Of a stretch of 64,000 nt of DNA, positions 41,421 through 51,839 are shown piece by piece. The stretch's first letter is position 1, and each line of letters starts with the position of its first letter. Source of the stretch: Acanthosepion lycidas (Eukaryota > Mollusca > Cephalopoda > Sepiida > Sepiidae); assembly GCA_963932145.1 (NCBI GenBank), contig OZ010593.1:29857396-29921395 (forward strand), read 5' to 3'. The notes under the pieces are model-generated. The model did no database searches, was not told the origin of the DNA, and saw nothing but the letters and a program-made list of their open reading frames with translations. The translations under genes were made by a program, and so were the position numbers.

Positions 41421-41535
41421 ATTTCTTACCTCACATTGATACTTATGTCATTTCCCCCTCTCTTTGTTTCCCTCCTTTCACCCTCTCTTTCTTTCTTCAC
41501 TTCTTTTTTTTTTTATTCTCTCTTGTCTTCAGAGT

Positions 41536-41862
41536 CTGTCTATATTTCTGAGATGAGGTATTATGTACCTTATTTACATTATTCAGACTATTGTCCTCAT
41601 CTTTGTCGCCGTATTTATCACAACGTTTCGGCCGTTGTATGCTCCGGCCTTCTTTAGGTCGTTGGAATTTCGAACTGAACCCTTTATTTCACTCACTGGA
41701 GTAGACTGTTCTAGGTCCATGTTTAATGGATGTCAGTTATCAGTTATCTCTTGTTAATTTCCCTCTGAAAGTTCTCCACTGCCTTAACCGGGTATTGAAC
41801 TCACACTCTTTGGGTCCTGTTACTGGATCTAACCAACGCCTTTATCCACTGTGCCACGTGTC
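41536..41862 (-). mobile_element. SINE-B, full-length copy with tRNA-like head
   Basis: The minus strand has head GTGGCACAGTGGATAAAGGC (A box) and GTGAGTTCAATACCC (B box), the middle ATAACTGACATCCATTAAAC, then CTAAAGAAGGCCGGAGC and ACGGCCGAAACGTTGTG, and the tail CTCAGAAATATAGACAGAC. Length about 325 bp. This copy shows that the hammerhead-like block belongs to a tRNA-headed SINE. Here the first core base run is CTAAAGA, so the core is damaged. Confidence 0.85.
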
Positions 41863-42088
41863 TCTATTTTCTTCGTTTTTCACCTTCACTTACTTCTCCA
41901 TCGAAAACTTTATCACTTTCTTTTACCTTCTTGAAGTTTCTCATTAATTTATGACTGCACGATTTTTTTAATTGATTAAACACATTTTGTATAAAACGTT
42001 TTCCATTCAATGGACTTCAAAATTTTCATGCACTTCACACTGTTCTTAATGTTATTCATAAATATTTTAAATTATCGAGGAACATATA

Positions 42089-42203
42089 TTGGGTTGGTGC
42101 ATAATTATCAGGCATTTTTAAACTTTTTATTATGAAAAAAGAAACATAACTATTCAACAATAACTCGCCTACAAAAACGCCTGATAATTATGCTCAGCCC
42201 AAT
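42089..42203. mobile_element. Mariner-type MITE, second family (115 bp)
   Basis: TTGGGTTGGTGCATAATTAT and the near-inverse right end (ATAATTATGCTCAGCCCAA). Shared termini but a different interior from the 80-100-bp mariner MITEs. The arms include CAGGCATTTTTAAAC versus CAGGCGTTTTTGTAG. Confidence 0.8.
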
Positions 42204-42204
42204 G

Positions 42205-42376
42205 TATAATTTTGATTGATTTGTTTTTTATGGTTTATCACCCCTTTGCCGGTTATTTAAAGCCAGAAAATATTTTTAGATTTTAAGAATTTGGGGGAAA
42301 GATAATAATGATGTTTCGTTATACAAGTTCGACTAATTAACCCATAGATGGAGAAGATGTGGATGTATACCATTGA
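42205..42376 (-). mobile_element. 5S-SINE, 5'-truncated copy
   Basis: Only the 3' body is present (TTATTTAAAGCCAGAAAATA to TAATTAACCCATAGATGG in plus-strand order), with no 5S head. It lies directly beside the longer copy at 42378, giving two body copies in tandem. Confidence 0.75.
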
Positions 42377-42377
42377 T

Positions 42378-42755
42378 TTAATTTGATTGTTCTTTTCTAC
42401 GGTTTTTCAATCCTTTTCAGCTTACTTAAAGCCAGAAAATATTTTTAGACTGTAAAAATGTTTTTGAGATAATAAGAGTTTAGTGATAGAAGTCTTACTT
42501 ATTAACCCATAGTTGGGAGAGAAGAGGTGGATTCATACCTTTCTCAAGAGTGTATGCCAGTAAGTGAACGAACCCAACTGGAATTGAAACTCGGCTCTCC
42601 GATAAATACTTCTGAAACATTATTTATGGCACCATCCAAGCTTTCAGCATCTGGTATTCCCAAGCGGTCACCCATCTAGGTACTGACCAGAGTCGACGTT
42701 GCTTAAATTCCGTGATCATACGAGACTGGTGATTCAACGTGATGTGTCGGTAAAC
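42378..42755 (-). mobile_element. 5S-SINE, full-length copy
   Basis: The minus strand opens with the 5S-derived head (42755 to about 42636): ACATCACGTTGAATCACC, AAGCAACGTCG and the C box CAGTACCTAGATGGGTGACC, then CGCTTGGGAATACC. The body follows: GAGAGCCGAGTTTCAATTCC, CAGTTGGGTTCGTTCAC, ACCTCTTCTCTCCCAAC, GGGTTAATAAG, and the tail AAATATTTTCTGGCTTTAAG. The A, intermediate and C elements of the 5S internal promoter are well preserved, so RNA polymerase III/TFIIIA could in principle have driven it. Confidence 0.85.
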
Positions 42756-42789
42756 TAACATATATATATATATATATATAATATGCACT

Positions 42790-43090
42790 TTTTTTCTGAA
42801 GATAATAATGATTTAGTGATACAAGTCTTGCTAATTAACCCATAACTGGGGGATATAAGGTGGATTCCCATTTTTCCCGAGGGTATTTGCGCGTAAGTGA
42901 ATATAACGAACCCAACTGGAATTGGAACTTGACTCTCTGATTAAAAATTCTGAGCCATTATTAGTTGCCCACCCAAGTTTACAGCACTTGATATTTCCAA
43001 GCGGTCACCCATTTAGGTACTGACCAGAGTTGACGTTGCTTAACTTTGGTGATCGTACGAGGACCGGTGTTTGAACGTGATTAGGCCATA
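42790..43090 (-). mobile_element. 5S-SINE copy
   Basis: The same head (about 43090-42981; C box CAGTACCTAAATGGGTGACC, AAGCAACGTCA) and body as 42378-42755, ending in the region of ATCATTATCTTCAGAAAAAA. Tail partly missing. A (TA)n tract separates it from the previous copy, and the 5' end reads into TATATATA. Confidence 0.85.
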
Positions 43091-43324
43091 TATATATAAT
43101 AAAATATGCAATTGCAATTATTGCGTAATCCCTTGCTGGATCTATACACAACTCTTATTCAATGAACTGGTTTTTTGTTAAGCCCTTTTGTACGAAGGAT
43201 AATAGAGATCGATTTTTCAATTCAGAGTTGCCTTTCTCCAAGACTGGTTGCCACCGCAGCTAGAGAGTCTAGCCTGCCCTGCTATTTATAACACATCTAA
43301 CCAAAAATATATTTCATAAGTTGG

Positions 43325-43680
43325 TGTTGTTCTACAGAATGATGCTGTGGATACCGCGGACCGAACATGTGAGCAACGAAGAATTTAAGAGAAAATTTAA
43401 ACAAAAAGAAAACTTATACTTAACATCAGGAAGAGGCAGTTGAAATTCCTGGGGTACGTAATGAGGAAAGAGGGCTTGAGAAATCTGATACTCACAGGAT
43501 AGATTGAGGGAAAATGGGACAGAGGAAAATAACAAGTAACATACTTGATGGGCTTGATTAAATGGATAGTAGAACAGGATTTGGGAAAAATAGCATAGAC
43601 AGAAATTATTAAGATCTACAAGGGTCAGGAAGATGTGGAGGGCCATGGTCGCCTAACTCCTGAATGGAAACGGCAAATAA
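43325..43680 (+). mobile_element. RTE-like LINE 3' coding fragment
   Basis: The plus strand reads TEHVSNEEF, then RQLKFLGYVMRKEGLRNLIL and, after frame changes, the SLIKW and RKMWRAMVA blocks toward the end of the protein. Starts at about the MLWIPRTEHVS position, the same 5' truncation zone as the copy at 51840. Confidence 0.8.
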
Positions 43681-43689
43681 ATATATTTA

Positions 43690-44082
43690 TCATTTAACTA
43701 TTTCATTTTCATATAAGAATATCTACCAATATTGGTGGGTTTATAGCAATTTTGTTGTGAAAACATTAACTTACGTAATAAAATCTAATATAACGTAGGA
43801 ATTGTGCTTTGATTTCATAAGTGGAAAGTTAGTCTACGGATCTTGGTGGTAGTTGGATGAGCAATGTATAACTTGAATATGTGTAGAATATAGTATATTT
43901 CTGATGGTAATATTTCTGTAGGACGAAATTAAAGTCATTTTGAAATACTAAACGTTAAATTTATTTAACAAGAATGTAACCATTATTATTCACATTACAA
44001 AACCTCAGTGTAAAACTTTTATACTAGCAAGATTTCTTTTCAAACAAGCTTAAAGTCATTAGCCATAATCATTTATTAATTG
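43690..44082. other. No gene seen
   Basis: AT-rich, no recognisable feature. Confidence 0.5.
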
Positions 44083-44084
44083 TA

Positions 44085-44214
44085 GAATTTCAACGTGGCG
44101 TAATGGTTAACAAGCTTGTCTCACTAGGCCAATTAAGAATGAATAGTGAGTGCGATCCTTACTCGGTGCGCCCATTTTTCTGGCCTTGTACCACATCTAA
44201 GCTCCGCTGAGAAA
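44085..44214 (+). mobile_element. SINE-C, tRNA-derived SINE
   Basis: Head ACGTGGCGTAATGGTTAACA and GCTTGTCTCACT, B-box-like GAGTGCGATCCTTAC, body CTTGTACCACATCTAAGCTC and GAAATCTTAT. Matches 5090-5232. Confidence 0.7.
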
Positions 44215-44760
44215 TCTTATTGAAATTTATTAAACCTTTCTCTATTTACAGGAAAATAGGTTTCTCAAGTCCAATAGTTGTTATCAATCTTTCGATTATC
44301 GATGGGGTTTTTTCCTAACATTTTATTTGAAGTAGCTTGGTATGTCAACCTTTTGAATATGTCATTATTTTCTCTCCAGGTTACATGTGGTATCCATTTT
44401 AGTTGTTGTTGCTGTTGATAGTCCACAAGTGATGTGGTGTCTGTTACTTGGTACAGTTCTTTTTGATTCTGTAGCGCCAGTCCATAAGGTTTGAATAATA
44501 TGTGGTTTTCAGTATGATCACTGGCTTCACGTGTTCAAAGCCATTTTAACCAGGAAACTGTTGTATACGAGTGAAAGTTTAGGCATTTCTGAACGGGTTT
44601 GGCACCATGCATAACATCCATATTAAAATCTCGACCTGACGAGGTTCTTTAAGAACACGCCTCCAGTTTTCTGGTTAATATTTTAGTTTTGTAGCAATTT
44701 GTGATTGTGGGTGAAACTACCTCAAGCGAAGATGATTTCTGATCTCTGCTTGAAGTTAGT
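44215..44760 (+). repeat. Repeat D, copy 3
   Basis: Aligns block by block with 21170-21770 (see that entry). The CCCCCTA hairpin of copy 1 is replaced by a CAATCTTTCGATTATCGATG stretch. No protein recognised. Confidence 0.7.
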
Positions 44761-45145
44761 AAAAAAAGAATATTCTCATGCAGATGCTTACTAAGACATT
44801 AATTCATTCTTGATGTCGGAGCTGTAACTAAATTAACGCTGAAAGGAATTATTTTAAGCCTAAGTGCATTTAACGCATTTGTCCGTTTTTATGTTTGTTA
44901 TGTCAGCTTCATCTACACACAAGTATGAAATAATGATTCCATTGTTGGTTGTTATTTGGTCTCCGTTTTTATTTCTGTTGTCTTTTATATTGCAACCCGT
45001 GCAAGAGCAAGGAATGAAAGCTATTAGATCTTGATCGATTTATTACATTTGAGACAAAAGTTTCCAGTGCCATTTTTTTGCAAAATGTCGAGATGAATTT
45101 GCAGTTGATATTTCTTATAAGTCTGATCATCCCCATTCTTTCTTG
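44761..45145. other. No gene seen
   Basis: No recognisable feature. Confidence 0.5.
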
Positions 45146-45149
45146 ACAC

Positions 45150-45392
45150 CAATTCACCTCTTTACAGCGAAGACCCGCCTTTTTACGTCCACTGGGTTGA
45201 ATCGTCCTCATTCCCTCTGTATTCTAGTGGCAAGAAGGACGTTTCACTCGGAGAACTTTTCCCCCCAAAAAACGTTCCATTGTGGAACAGACTCCTGCGT
45301 AGATGCTTCCCCGAACACGACAATCTTAACCCCTTCAAGTCTAGGGTTAATCGCTATCTATCCTACATATCCTCATGACTTTCATTTCACTT
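45150..45392 (+). mobile_element. LINE 3' fragment, second subfamily
   Basis: The frame ends VPLWNRLLRRCFPEHDNLNP-like (with one frame change), then FKSRVNRYLSYISS and a stop. The same end is at 17150-17580 and 59240-59690. Confidence 0.75.
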
Positions 45393-45519
45393 TTCCACTA
45401 CTTACGTTCATATCATACACCTCATTCAGTAATGCTCCATTTTCATTGTATTGGGTGAATTTTATTAAAACGATTTCATTTTCAAGACTTATGAAAAATT
45501 ACAGAACTATAAAATTGTT
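45393..45519. other. No gene seen
   Basis: Spacer between the LINE tail and SINE-B. Confidence 0.5.
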
Positions 45520-45930
45520 TTCGCTATTTACATTATTCGGACTATCGTCCTCATCTTTGTCGCCATATTTATTACAACGTTTCAGCTGTTTTACGCTCCA
45601 GCCTTTATCAGGTGGTTGGAATGTCGAACTGAACCCTTTATTTCGCTCGCTGGGGTAAACTGTTCTAGTTCCACGTGCCATGTCTAATGGATGTCAGTTA
45701 TCAGTTATCTCCTATTAATTCCCCTCTCCAAGTTCTCCACCGCCTTAACCAGGTATTGAACTCACATTCTTTGGGTCCTGTCACTGGATCTAACTAACGC
45801 CCGAAGAAGGCCGGGGCGTACAACGGCCGAAACGTTGTAATAAATATGGGGACGAAGATGAGGACAAGTCCGAATAATGTAAATAGTGTACATAATCCCG
45901 CATCTCAGAAATATAGATAGATTTCAAAAT
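45520..45930. mobile_element. SINE-B head-to-head pair
   Basis: A nearly full minus copy (45520-45797), including most of the tRNA-like head, meets a plus-strand 3' half (45798-45930: CGAAGAAGGCCGGGGCG, ACGGCCGAAACGTTGTAATA, CTCAGAAATATAGATAG). Both outer ends are SINE 3' ends. The minus-strand core reads CTGATAAAGGCTGGAGC; the plus copy begins inside the core. Confidence 0.85.
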
Positions 45931-46429
45931 TTCACTTTGTCCAAAGGCGATATTTTTATGGAATAAATAATCATTGAAGTATTTATTGGGTGTCTGTAAA
46001 TTAAAGAAAGTTGTATCTTAAAAATATCGGCACGATCCCAGTGCGAGGTAATGCTGGGAAGTGCTGGAAAACTATACCACGAGTTGACATAAGCCCTCTG
46101 TGTGAAATTTGGTTATACGAAACTGTTTGGAAGCCGTCGATAATTGTCTTAGCTTGAAATCACAAGTCATCATAACCGAGGGTCTGAGAGTACTGACCTT
46201 GACCAAACTGACGATTACGCCACATTATGTGCCATCTGCAAGAAATCTGTAAAGGTCCACTAAGCATAGTTGCAGTGTAATCCACAGGTTGGTTCTGTGG
46301 CTATTGAACAAACACAAATGTGTTTGAGCACGTCGTCAGCAGCAAGTATTTTCCTTCCAATGCTTCATTTAAAGAAGCAACTTCCTGTAAATTTGTAGAG
46401 ATACAGTTTTTCCAGAAATATTTTCATAA
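45931..46429. other. No gene seen
   Basis: No recognisable motif. Confidence 0.5.
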
Positions 46430-46680
46430 GGAATTCTTATTGAATCCCATCAAAAACAGTGAATAGCCCCATTCTGTAGAATAAGCAAATATACCAAATA
46501 ACAGAAACCACATCACTTGCACACTTTCAACAGCAGCAACTAAAATGCATATCACATGCAATTTGAAGAGAAACTAATAACATTATGTTTACACTTCAGA
46601 CTACTTCAAATTAAGAAGGAAACCAATATCAGTACCAGAAAGAAACAGCTACTTGAGAAACCTGTTTTCCTGAAAAAATG
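46430..46680 (-). repeat. Repeat D, copy 4 (5' part, reversed)
   Basis: The minus strand matches the first third of copies 1 and 3: GTTTCTCAAGTAGCTG, TTTGAAGTAG, TGCATTTTAGTTGCTGCTGT, AAGTGATGTGGTTTCTGTTA. Confidence 0.65.
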
Positions 46681-46874
46681 TTTTAAGAGAAAGTTTTTCT
46701 ATATTTCAACAGAAAATTGTACTGGCTGTTCAATCAATGAATGTTGAATGTTTCCTTACAAGGATACGGCTACTGTTATCATTGCTATTAGTATTGTAAG
46801 TGCAACGGTAGCAGACTGCACGGAGTTTACAGCATAGATCAGAACAAGAATATCAATACAGATAATTTAGAAAC
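46681..46874. other. No gene seen
   Basis: Spacer up to the hAT-like target duplication. Confidence 0.5.
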
Positions 46875-46882
46875 GTTTAAAT

Positions 46883-47993
46883 TAGGTATCTACAAAAATT
46901 TTCTAAAAAAAAAGAGCATACCATGTTAAAAAATGGCTCCAAACTTGATGAAAACAAAGTTTTATCGTCAAAATGGTTATGTTATTATTAAGAGGAGAGA
47001 ACAAAGTATTTTTGATTATTTTATTATATTTTATAATTCTTTCTAGCACGTTCGAAATTCTTGTTAAAAATCTTGTGTTTCTTGCGTCGGCGGTTGGGCA
47101 AAAATTAGTACAGGGATTTTTAGCGTCTTTTTTGGTGTTAAAAAACATTGTTTTTGAAATTCTTGCAAAAGTCATATAATTACCGGATTTTAATGAAACT
47201 CTTAGGACTTATTCTCAAATGAATGAAATATTTTTTTAAATTGTTTTTTCAAAAGTCTTGGTACAAATATGTTTTATATGTTAAAAAACACATTGTTTTG
47301 GAAATTCTTTCAAAAAATCAAATAATTGTCGATTTTAATGAAACTCTTAGGGCTTATTCTCAAATGAATGAAATAATTTTTTAAATTGTTTTTTTTTAAA
47401 TCTTTTTTTCTACATCTGTTACTCCACTTAATTTTATAAAATTTCAAGTTATTAAAATTTCAGCCTCTTCAAATTTACATTAGTTAATTTTCTTAAATTA
47501 AGTTTTACAGATAAAGTTTCCGTAGAACAATATTAGATCTGTCATCATTCTGTTAATATGTCAAAACTGTCAGGAAAAAACACAACTTCTCTCGGGTTAA
47601 AAATGTATTTCTGCGATATATTAATCTTAAAGCAAATAATATTTGTTTCAAATCAGATTAATTATACTTTAAATCAGCTAATATTCCGCAAATAAAGCTT
47701 TAGAAAAGTATATTATATTTTTGGAGGATTTTTTTAATAAAGAGATTTACATTGTGATGAAAGACGACTAAAAAAGAGCGATAATCAATATTTTTTAGCA
47801 AAAAAAAAAAAAAAAAATTTCCTGTCAATTTAAATTAGTTTTTGAAATATAGCAAAGTATTTTGCTTATTGGAAATATTAATTTTAATCTTATTAATTTG
47901 AAATTAAAACTAAAGTAAAAACTTTAAGAATGATTTTTCATTTTGAAAAATTCATTTTAAACGTTAGGTATTGTGTGTTTTTTGGGCTCCCTA
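46883..47993. mobile_element. hAT-like non-autonomous element, copy 2 (1111 bp)
   Basis: Aligns along its length with 27577-28802: the TTTTATCGTCAAAATGG-like, TCTTTCTAGCACGTTCGAAA-like, GATTTTAATGAAACTCTTAG and final TTTCATTTTGAAAAATTCAT-like blocks. Left end TAGGTATCTAC. An 8-bp flanking duplication with one mismatch (GTTTAAAT at 46875-46882, TTTTAAAT at 47994-48001) marks the insertion. A ~142-bp internal tandem duplication lies at about 47150-47400. No transposase frame. Confidence 0.75.
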
Positions 47994-48001
47994 TTTTAAA
48001 T

Positions 48002-48200
48002 GTAGCAGGAATACATGTACCGTGCTTCTCGTCAGATATAAAAATCGGCCTTGTGTCACATCCTGCTTCGTGGACGTGGGGGTGTAAATACCGGCTTGCT
48101 TTCCCGCTTCAGATGAACTTGTAAATCTCTACTTGTATTGTTCTTGGTTAAAATAAACCCTTATATTTTGTGAGTTGACGTTCTATTTATTATTTCAGTA
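48002..48200 (+). mobile_element. Possible LTR fragment of an old LTR retroelement
   Basis: The stretch has an AATAAA-type signal (about 48154) followed by a T-rich end and, just outside, GTAACCACCCCGGAGAAAC, which resembles the start of an LTR retroelement body. If real it is a fossil, incomplete at its 5' side because the hAT-like element lies next to it. Family not determined. Confidence 0.25.
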
Positions 48201-48361
48201 ACCACCCCGGAGAAACATTACCAACACACCAGTTTCAAGGTTGACCTAAGATGAATCCAGACGATGGTGGATATTCGTCATTCACGTGTTCTCAGTGGTG
48301 GCTCCAAGAAGTGACACCATATTGCACCTGATATGTTCGTGTGTAAGGAAAACCGTTGTTA

Positions 48362-48364
<3 letters not shown>

Positions 48365-48450
<86 letters not shown>
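48365..48450. repeat. (TA)n-(GT)n microsatellite
   Basis: About 17 TA units, then about 26 GT units. Confidence 0.95.
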
Positions 48451-48452
<2 letters not shown>

Positions 48453-48759
48453 CCGCTACAGAAGAGCGTTGGACAGACTTTATTACAGGCTGTATAGCGG
48501 AAATGACATGCAGACGGAGCTACCAGCCGCTACTGATAACGGTACCCGCCCCCGTCGGGCAAAGAGACGACGTTTAGTGAGTGTGCTGTCTCTACAGGAT
48601 GACATTAAATGGCTGCCCTGCCAGAACAGGAGCCGGTACGAACCCCGGAACGTCTGGTTAAGAATGTTGGTGAGCAGAGCGGTGTTAGCTATGCAAATGA
48701 TTCCTTTGCTAGCCAGCCTCGAAAGAATTAAGCTGCATAAAAGGAAGTACATTCTCTAA
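48451..48759 (+). other. Unassigned ~100-residue frame, basic
   Basis: Open from the GT repeat to a stop at 48759. It reads NRYRRALDRLYYRLYSGND, a basic stretch PRRAKRRRL, then LSLQDDIKWLPCQNRSRYEP and an Arg/Lys-rich end HKRKYIL. Base composition is clearly less AT-rich than the surroundings. I do not recognise the family. It could be a host exon, a fossil retroelement part or chance. A minus-strand frame of similar length overlaps it, which weakens the coding case. Confidence 0.3.
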
Positions 48760-49240
48760 AGAGGAAGTTTGGCAAGCTTGCTGTGTTGACTGTTTAACAT
48801 GATAAGTAGTGTGTTAAGCAGGATTTCTGTTCGTGTTACCTAGCGTCGTTTGAAATTCTTTCGTCATTGTTTGTGTTTCCGGTGTCTCGGCTGCGTTTGT
48901 GCCGTACGTGTGGAATTCTCGTGTGGAAATCTTGCTTGTGCTCTGACCGTCGTGATCCAGTGTTTGATTTCGATGCTGCTGATTTTTCCGTCTCTCTACG
49001 TTGGAAGATACCCAACCAATAAGAGGAAAATCTACAGGCCATTAGATAAAGATTTACACGATTTCAAAATAGTGATGTTTATTCAAACCCGTGTATTCAC
49101 TAAATATAACGCTTAACGTAATAGGAAATAATGTCGGATTATAAATATTATCCATAAATGACTCAGATACAAAATTAGAAGATAGCATATATGTGTTTCC
49201 AGAGATCTGATCAAGACATGTGCATATCTAAAATAGGAAA
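48760..49240. other. No gene recognised
   Basis: 48760-49030 keeps the raised GC content of the preceding frame but has no recognisable motif; the rest is AT-rich. Confidence 0.45.
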
Positions 49241-49244
49241 ATGG

Positions 49245-49380
49245 AACTTGGCTTGACTGTGAAAGTCATCCATGGCTTAACGGTAGTTTCCTCTACAAGG
49301 AACACACAATTTCGAACTCTGCCAGGACGTACATTTTCTTTATAACGACTCTCAAATGCACAGACCGGTAGATATAGCTT
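49245..49380 (+). mobile_element. tRNA-derived SINE head, fourth type
   Basis: ATGGCTTAACGGTAGTTTCC (A box) and ACAATTTCGAACTCTGCC (B box), about 30 bp apart. The tail beyond has CTCAAATGCACAGACCGGTA. Stems do not pair well enough for a tRNA gene. No second copy is seen in the window. Confidence 0.5.
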
Positions 49381-50256
49381 TACACAGTATACAAAAACAG
49401 ATTCGTCTACAAAAACATGACAATCCACTAAACCGAAAGTTATAAGAAATATATAGTATATACATACATTTGTAGGGGATATGTGTGGATAAAACGAAGA
49501 AATAAGCAAATCTTCAACACGGCTCTACAATTTTTTTTTTTATTATTTGAGTTTTATTTTTCTTTCAAATTGTAAGAAATGAATTACAAAGATTCTTGGC
49601 GAAAAAACTTCACGCGAAATAGTTTGTTTCTTCTTTTCGGTATCAATTGCGTTTGCATAGAAGAAACAGAATGTAAGAATGTGTGTGATACGGATTTGTT
49701 TTTTTTTTTGTTTTTTTATGTATCCGTATAAATTGTAGCAGTCGGCAGCTGAATAAGCAGTGAGTTGGCTTAATACTACTGTTGACGCTCGTAAACAAAC
49801 TTAGTTTTTATGATATTTTATGTGTCATTATCGCTAATCCTATTTATTTTATTTATTTATTTATTTTTGTTAATATAATATGCTCGAATAAATATGCGAA
49901 ACTGTGAGTAATTAAGGTGTGAGAGTTTCATTTTGTATAAGAAACAAGTGACTCCTGGTCAAAGATTAACTAAAAAACTCATTAGCGAATTAAAATTAAT
50001 CGCTTTTATAACAAATGATCGGCTCCATAAAAAAAATTACATTTCATAATTAAGTTTATTGGTTAATAAATATTTTCCCAATTTTTGAAATATCCATGTC
50101 AAAGAGAGAAAATATCGCTGATCATATTCCAAAATTTCGAACCAAACGACAAATCTTGTCTCTAAATTCGAAGGATACCGCGCATCTCATATGACATTGC
50201 TGATTGGTTAATATATATAAATATAAAAATTCAAATTTTTGAGCCAACCCGAGTAG

Positions 50257-50301
<45 letters not shown>

Positions 50302-50570
50302 CACTGACAATTGTGAAGTCAAATTCGATTTCAAATGTAAACAAATATCATCACAAATTGGACTGTTTCCACGTCAGGAGTCACTTAAATTACGGTCATA
50401 CGGACACATCACATTTCCTTCAGCCGTAGAAGCTGTGGTTTTCTGGAACAAGGCAGCCTACTGAAACCCATCCTTCTTCAAGCAAAGAAGTTTTCATAGA
50501 AATGAATAAATTATAAGATAGGAAAACAGAAAAAAATTCGCGAACAATGAGGAACTGCTTGATTGTAGAC
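49381..50570. other. No gene seen; contains (TA)n
   Basis: A (TA)n tract lies at about 50260-50300 and (TTTA)n near 49845. Otherwise AT-rich and featureless. Confidence 0.5.
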
Positions 50571-50574
50571 AGCA

Positions 50575-50860
50575 GATCAAAGCGTGAAGATAGAAGAATG
50601 TAAAATATTGAACAAATATCAGGACCTTGGTTGTTTACTGAGAAGACTGTGGAGCATGAAGATTATGGTCATGTCGATATTAAATTTCATACTTGGAACT
50701 GGGCAGAAACATTGGATAAATGAGGAATTCAAAAAAATTAAAACGAGCAAATATTGGGTTTACGAGACAATAGTAATGCTGCAGTTTGGGAGAATACGAA
50801 GCAAGTTTTGGGATACTTACTGTCACTCAATCCCCATGGATAACCACATCTAATGTAAGT
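50575..50860 (+). mobile_element. R2-like LINE C-terminal fragment
   Basis: The frame reads VKIEECKILNKYQDLGCLLR, then RLWSMKIMVM, NFILGTGQK and FGRIRSKFWD. The pattern K-x-x-KYQDL-x(5)-LW-x-M-x-V-x-x-x-PxxxGxLGT followed by ARILR is the C-terminal end of proteins from R2/NeSL-type retroelements and their relatives in invertebrates. Only about 90 residues remain, with a slip around SILNFILGTG. No reverse-transcriptase core is present. Confidence 0.6.
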
Positions 50861-50892
50861 ATGCAAATGCATGAAACTGATTCATTTTCGAT

Positions 50893-51243
50893 GGTTAACG
50901 ACCTTTTGTAGGTTATTTAAAGCTAGAAATTATTTTAGATTTTAAGAATTTAAAATTTTTTTTCTTAAGATAATAATGATTTAGTGATACAAGTTTTGCT
51001 AATTAACCCATAGCTGGGTGAAAAGAGGTGGATTCGTTCCTTTCCCAAGGGTATTTGTGCGTAAGTGCATATAACGAAACCAACTGGAATTAGCACTTGG
51101 CTCTCCGATTGGCAATTCCGAGCCAATCAAGCTTACTACACCTGGTAATGACAAGCAGTCACCTATCTAGATACTTACCAGGTTCGACGTTAATAAACTT
51201 TGGTGGTCGTACGGGAACAGGTGCTTCAACGTGATATGGCCTT
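50893..51243 (-). mobile_element. 5S-SINE copy
   Basis: Head at 51243-51136 (GGCCATATCACGTTGAAGCA, then a diverged AGTATCTAGATAGGTGAC C box with changes in AACGTCGAACC) and the full body down to the TTTAAATAACCTACAAAAGG tail. More substitutions in the C box than the 42.4 kb copy, so an older insertion. Confidence 0.85.
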
Positions 51244-51274
51244 AAGTATTATATGAAATAAAGCAACAACAACG

Positions 51275-51335
51275 ATAACTCAAATAATAATAATATTAAT
51301 AATAATAATAATAATAATAATGATGATGATGTAAA
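51275..51335. repeat. (ATA)n-(ATG)n microsatellite
   Basis: About 15 AAT/ATA units, then three GAT units. Confidence 0.9.
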
Positions 51336-51835
51336 TGAATAAATCGTTTGTGTTAATAAAGCAAATAAAGGGAAGAACCCGTGTCTATACAGTTCAATTA
51401 AACGATTCGTTCTGGTGGGGCGAAGAACGTGCCATTTCGACATGAAAAGCAATAATTCTAATAACTCAGAAAAGCGTTTAACTTGAAATTAGTGAAATAA
51501 AACAAATGAAGAAATGCTTGGCTTCTTTCATTCATTTATTTTCCTTCTTGAATTCCAGGGGGAAGCCAAATCAAATAGCTGATTACAGATTTTTTTTTAA
51601 CATGCTGTATATAAGTTGAGTATTTTACGATCAAATTTGAAGGTGCAAAAGGCGTTAGTTTGTTTATTGGAAAGAACGTCAAGCATAAAAAATACAAATT
51701 AAAAAAAAAATGTTTGTTTTTGAAACAACAATCTATCCTAATTGATTTAAATAAATACAGGAAGGCAAATAAGGTGTATTTTTATTGAAACTTTTCAAAT
51801 TTTAAAATAGCATATTAATAATTCAACATTTTAGG
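51336..51835. other. No gene seen
   Basis: AT-rich with no recognisable feature. Confidence 0.5.
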
Positions 51836-51839
51836 TCTG

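Noticed and set aside
42636-42755. 5S rRNA gene
   Set aside because: The 5S match is diverged, runs directly into a shared SINE body, and the same composite occurs at several sites.
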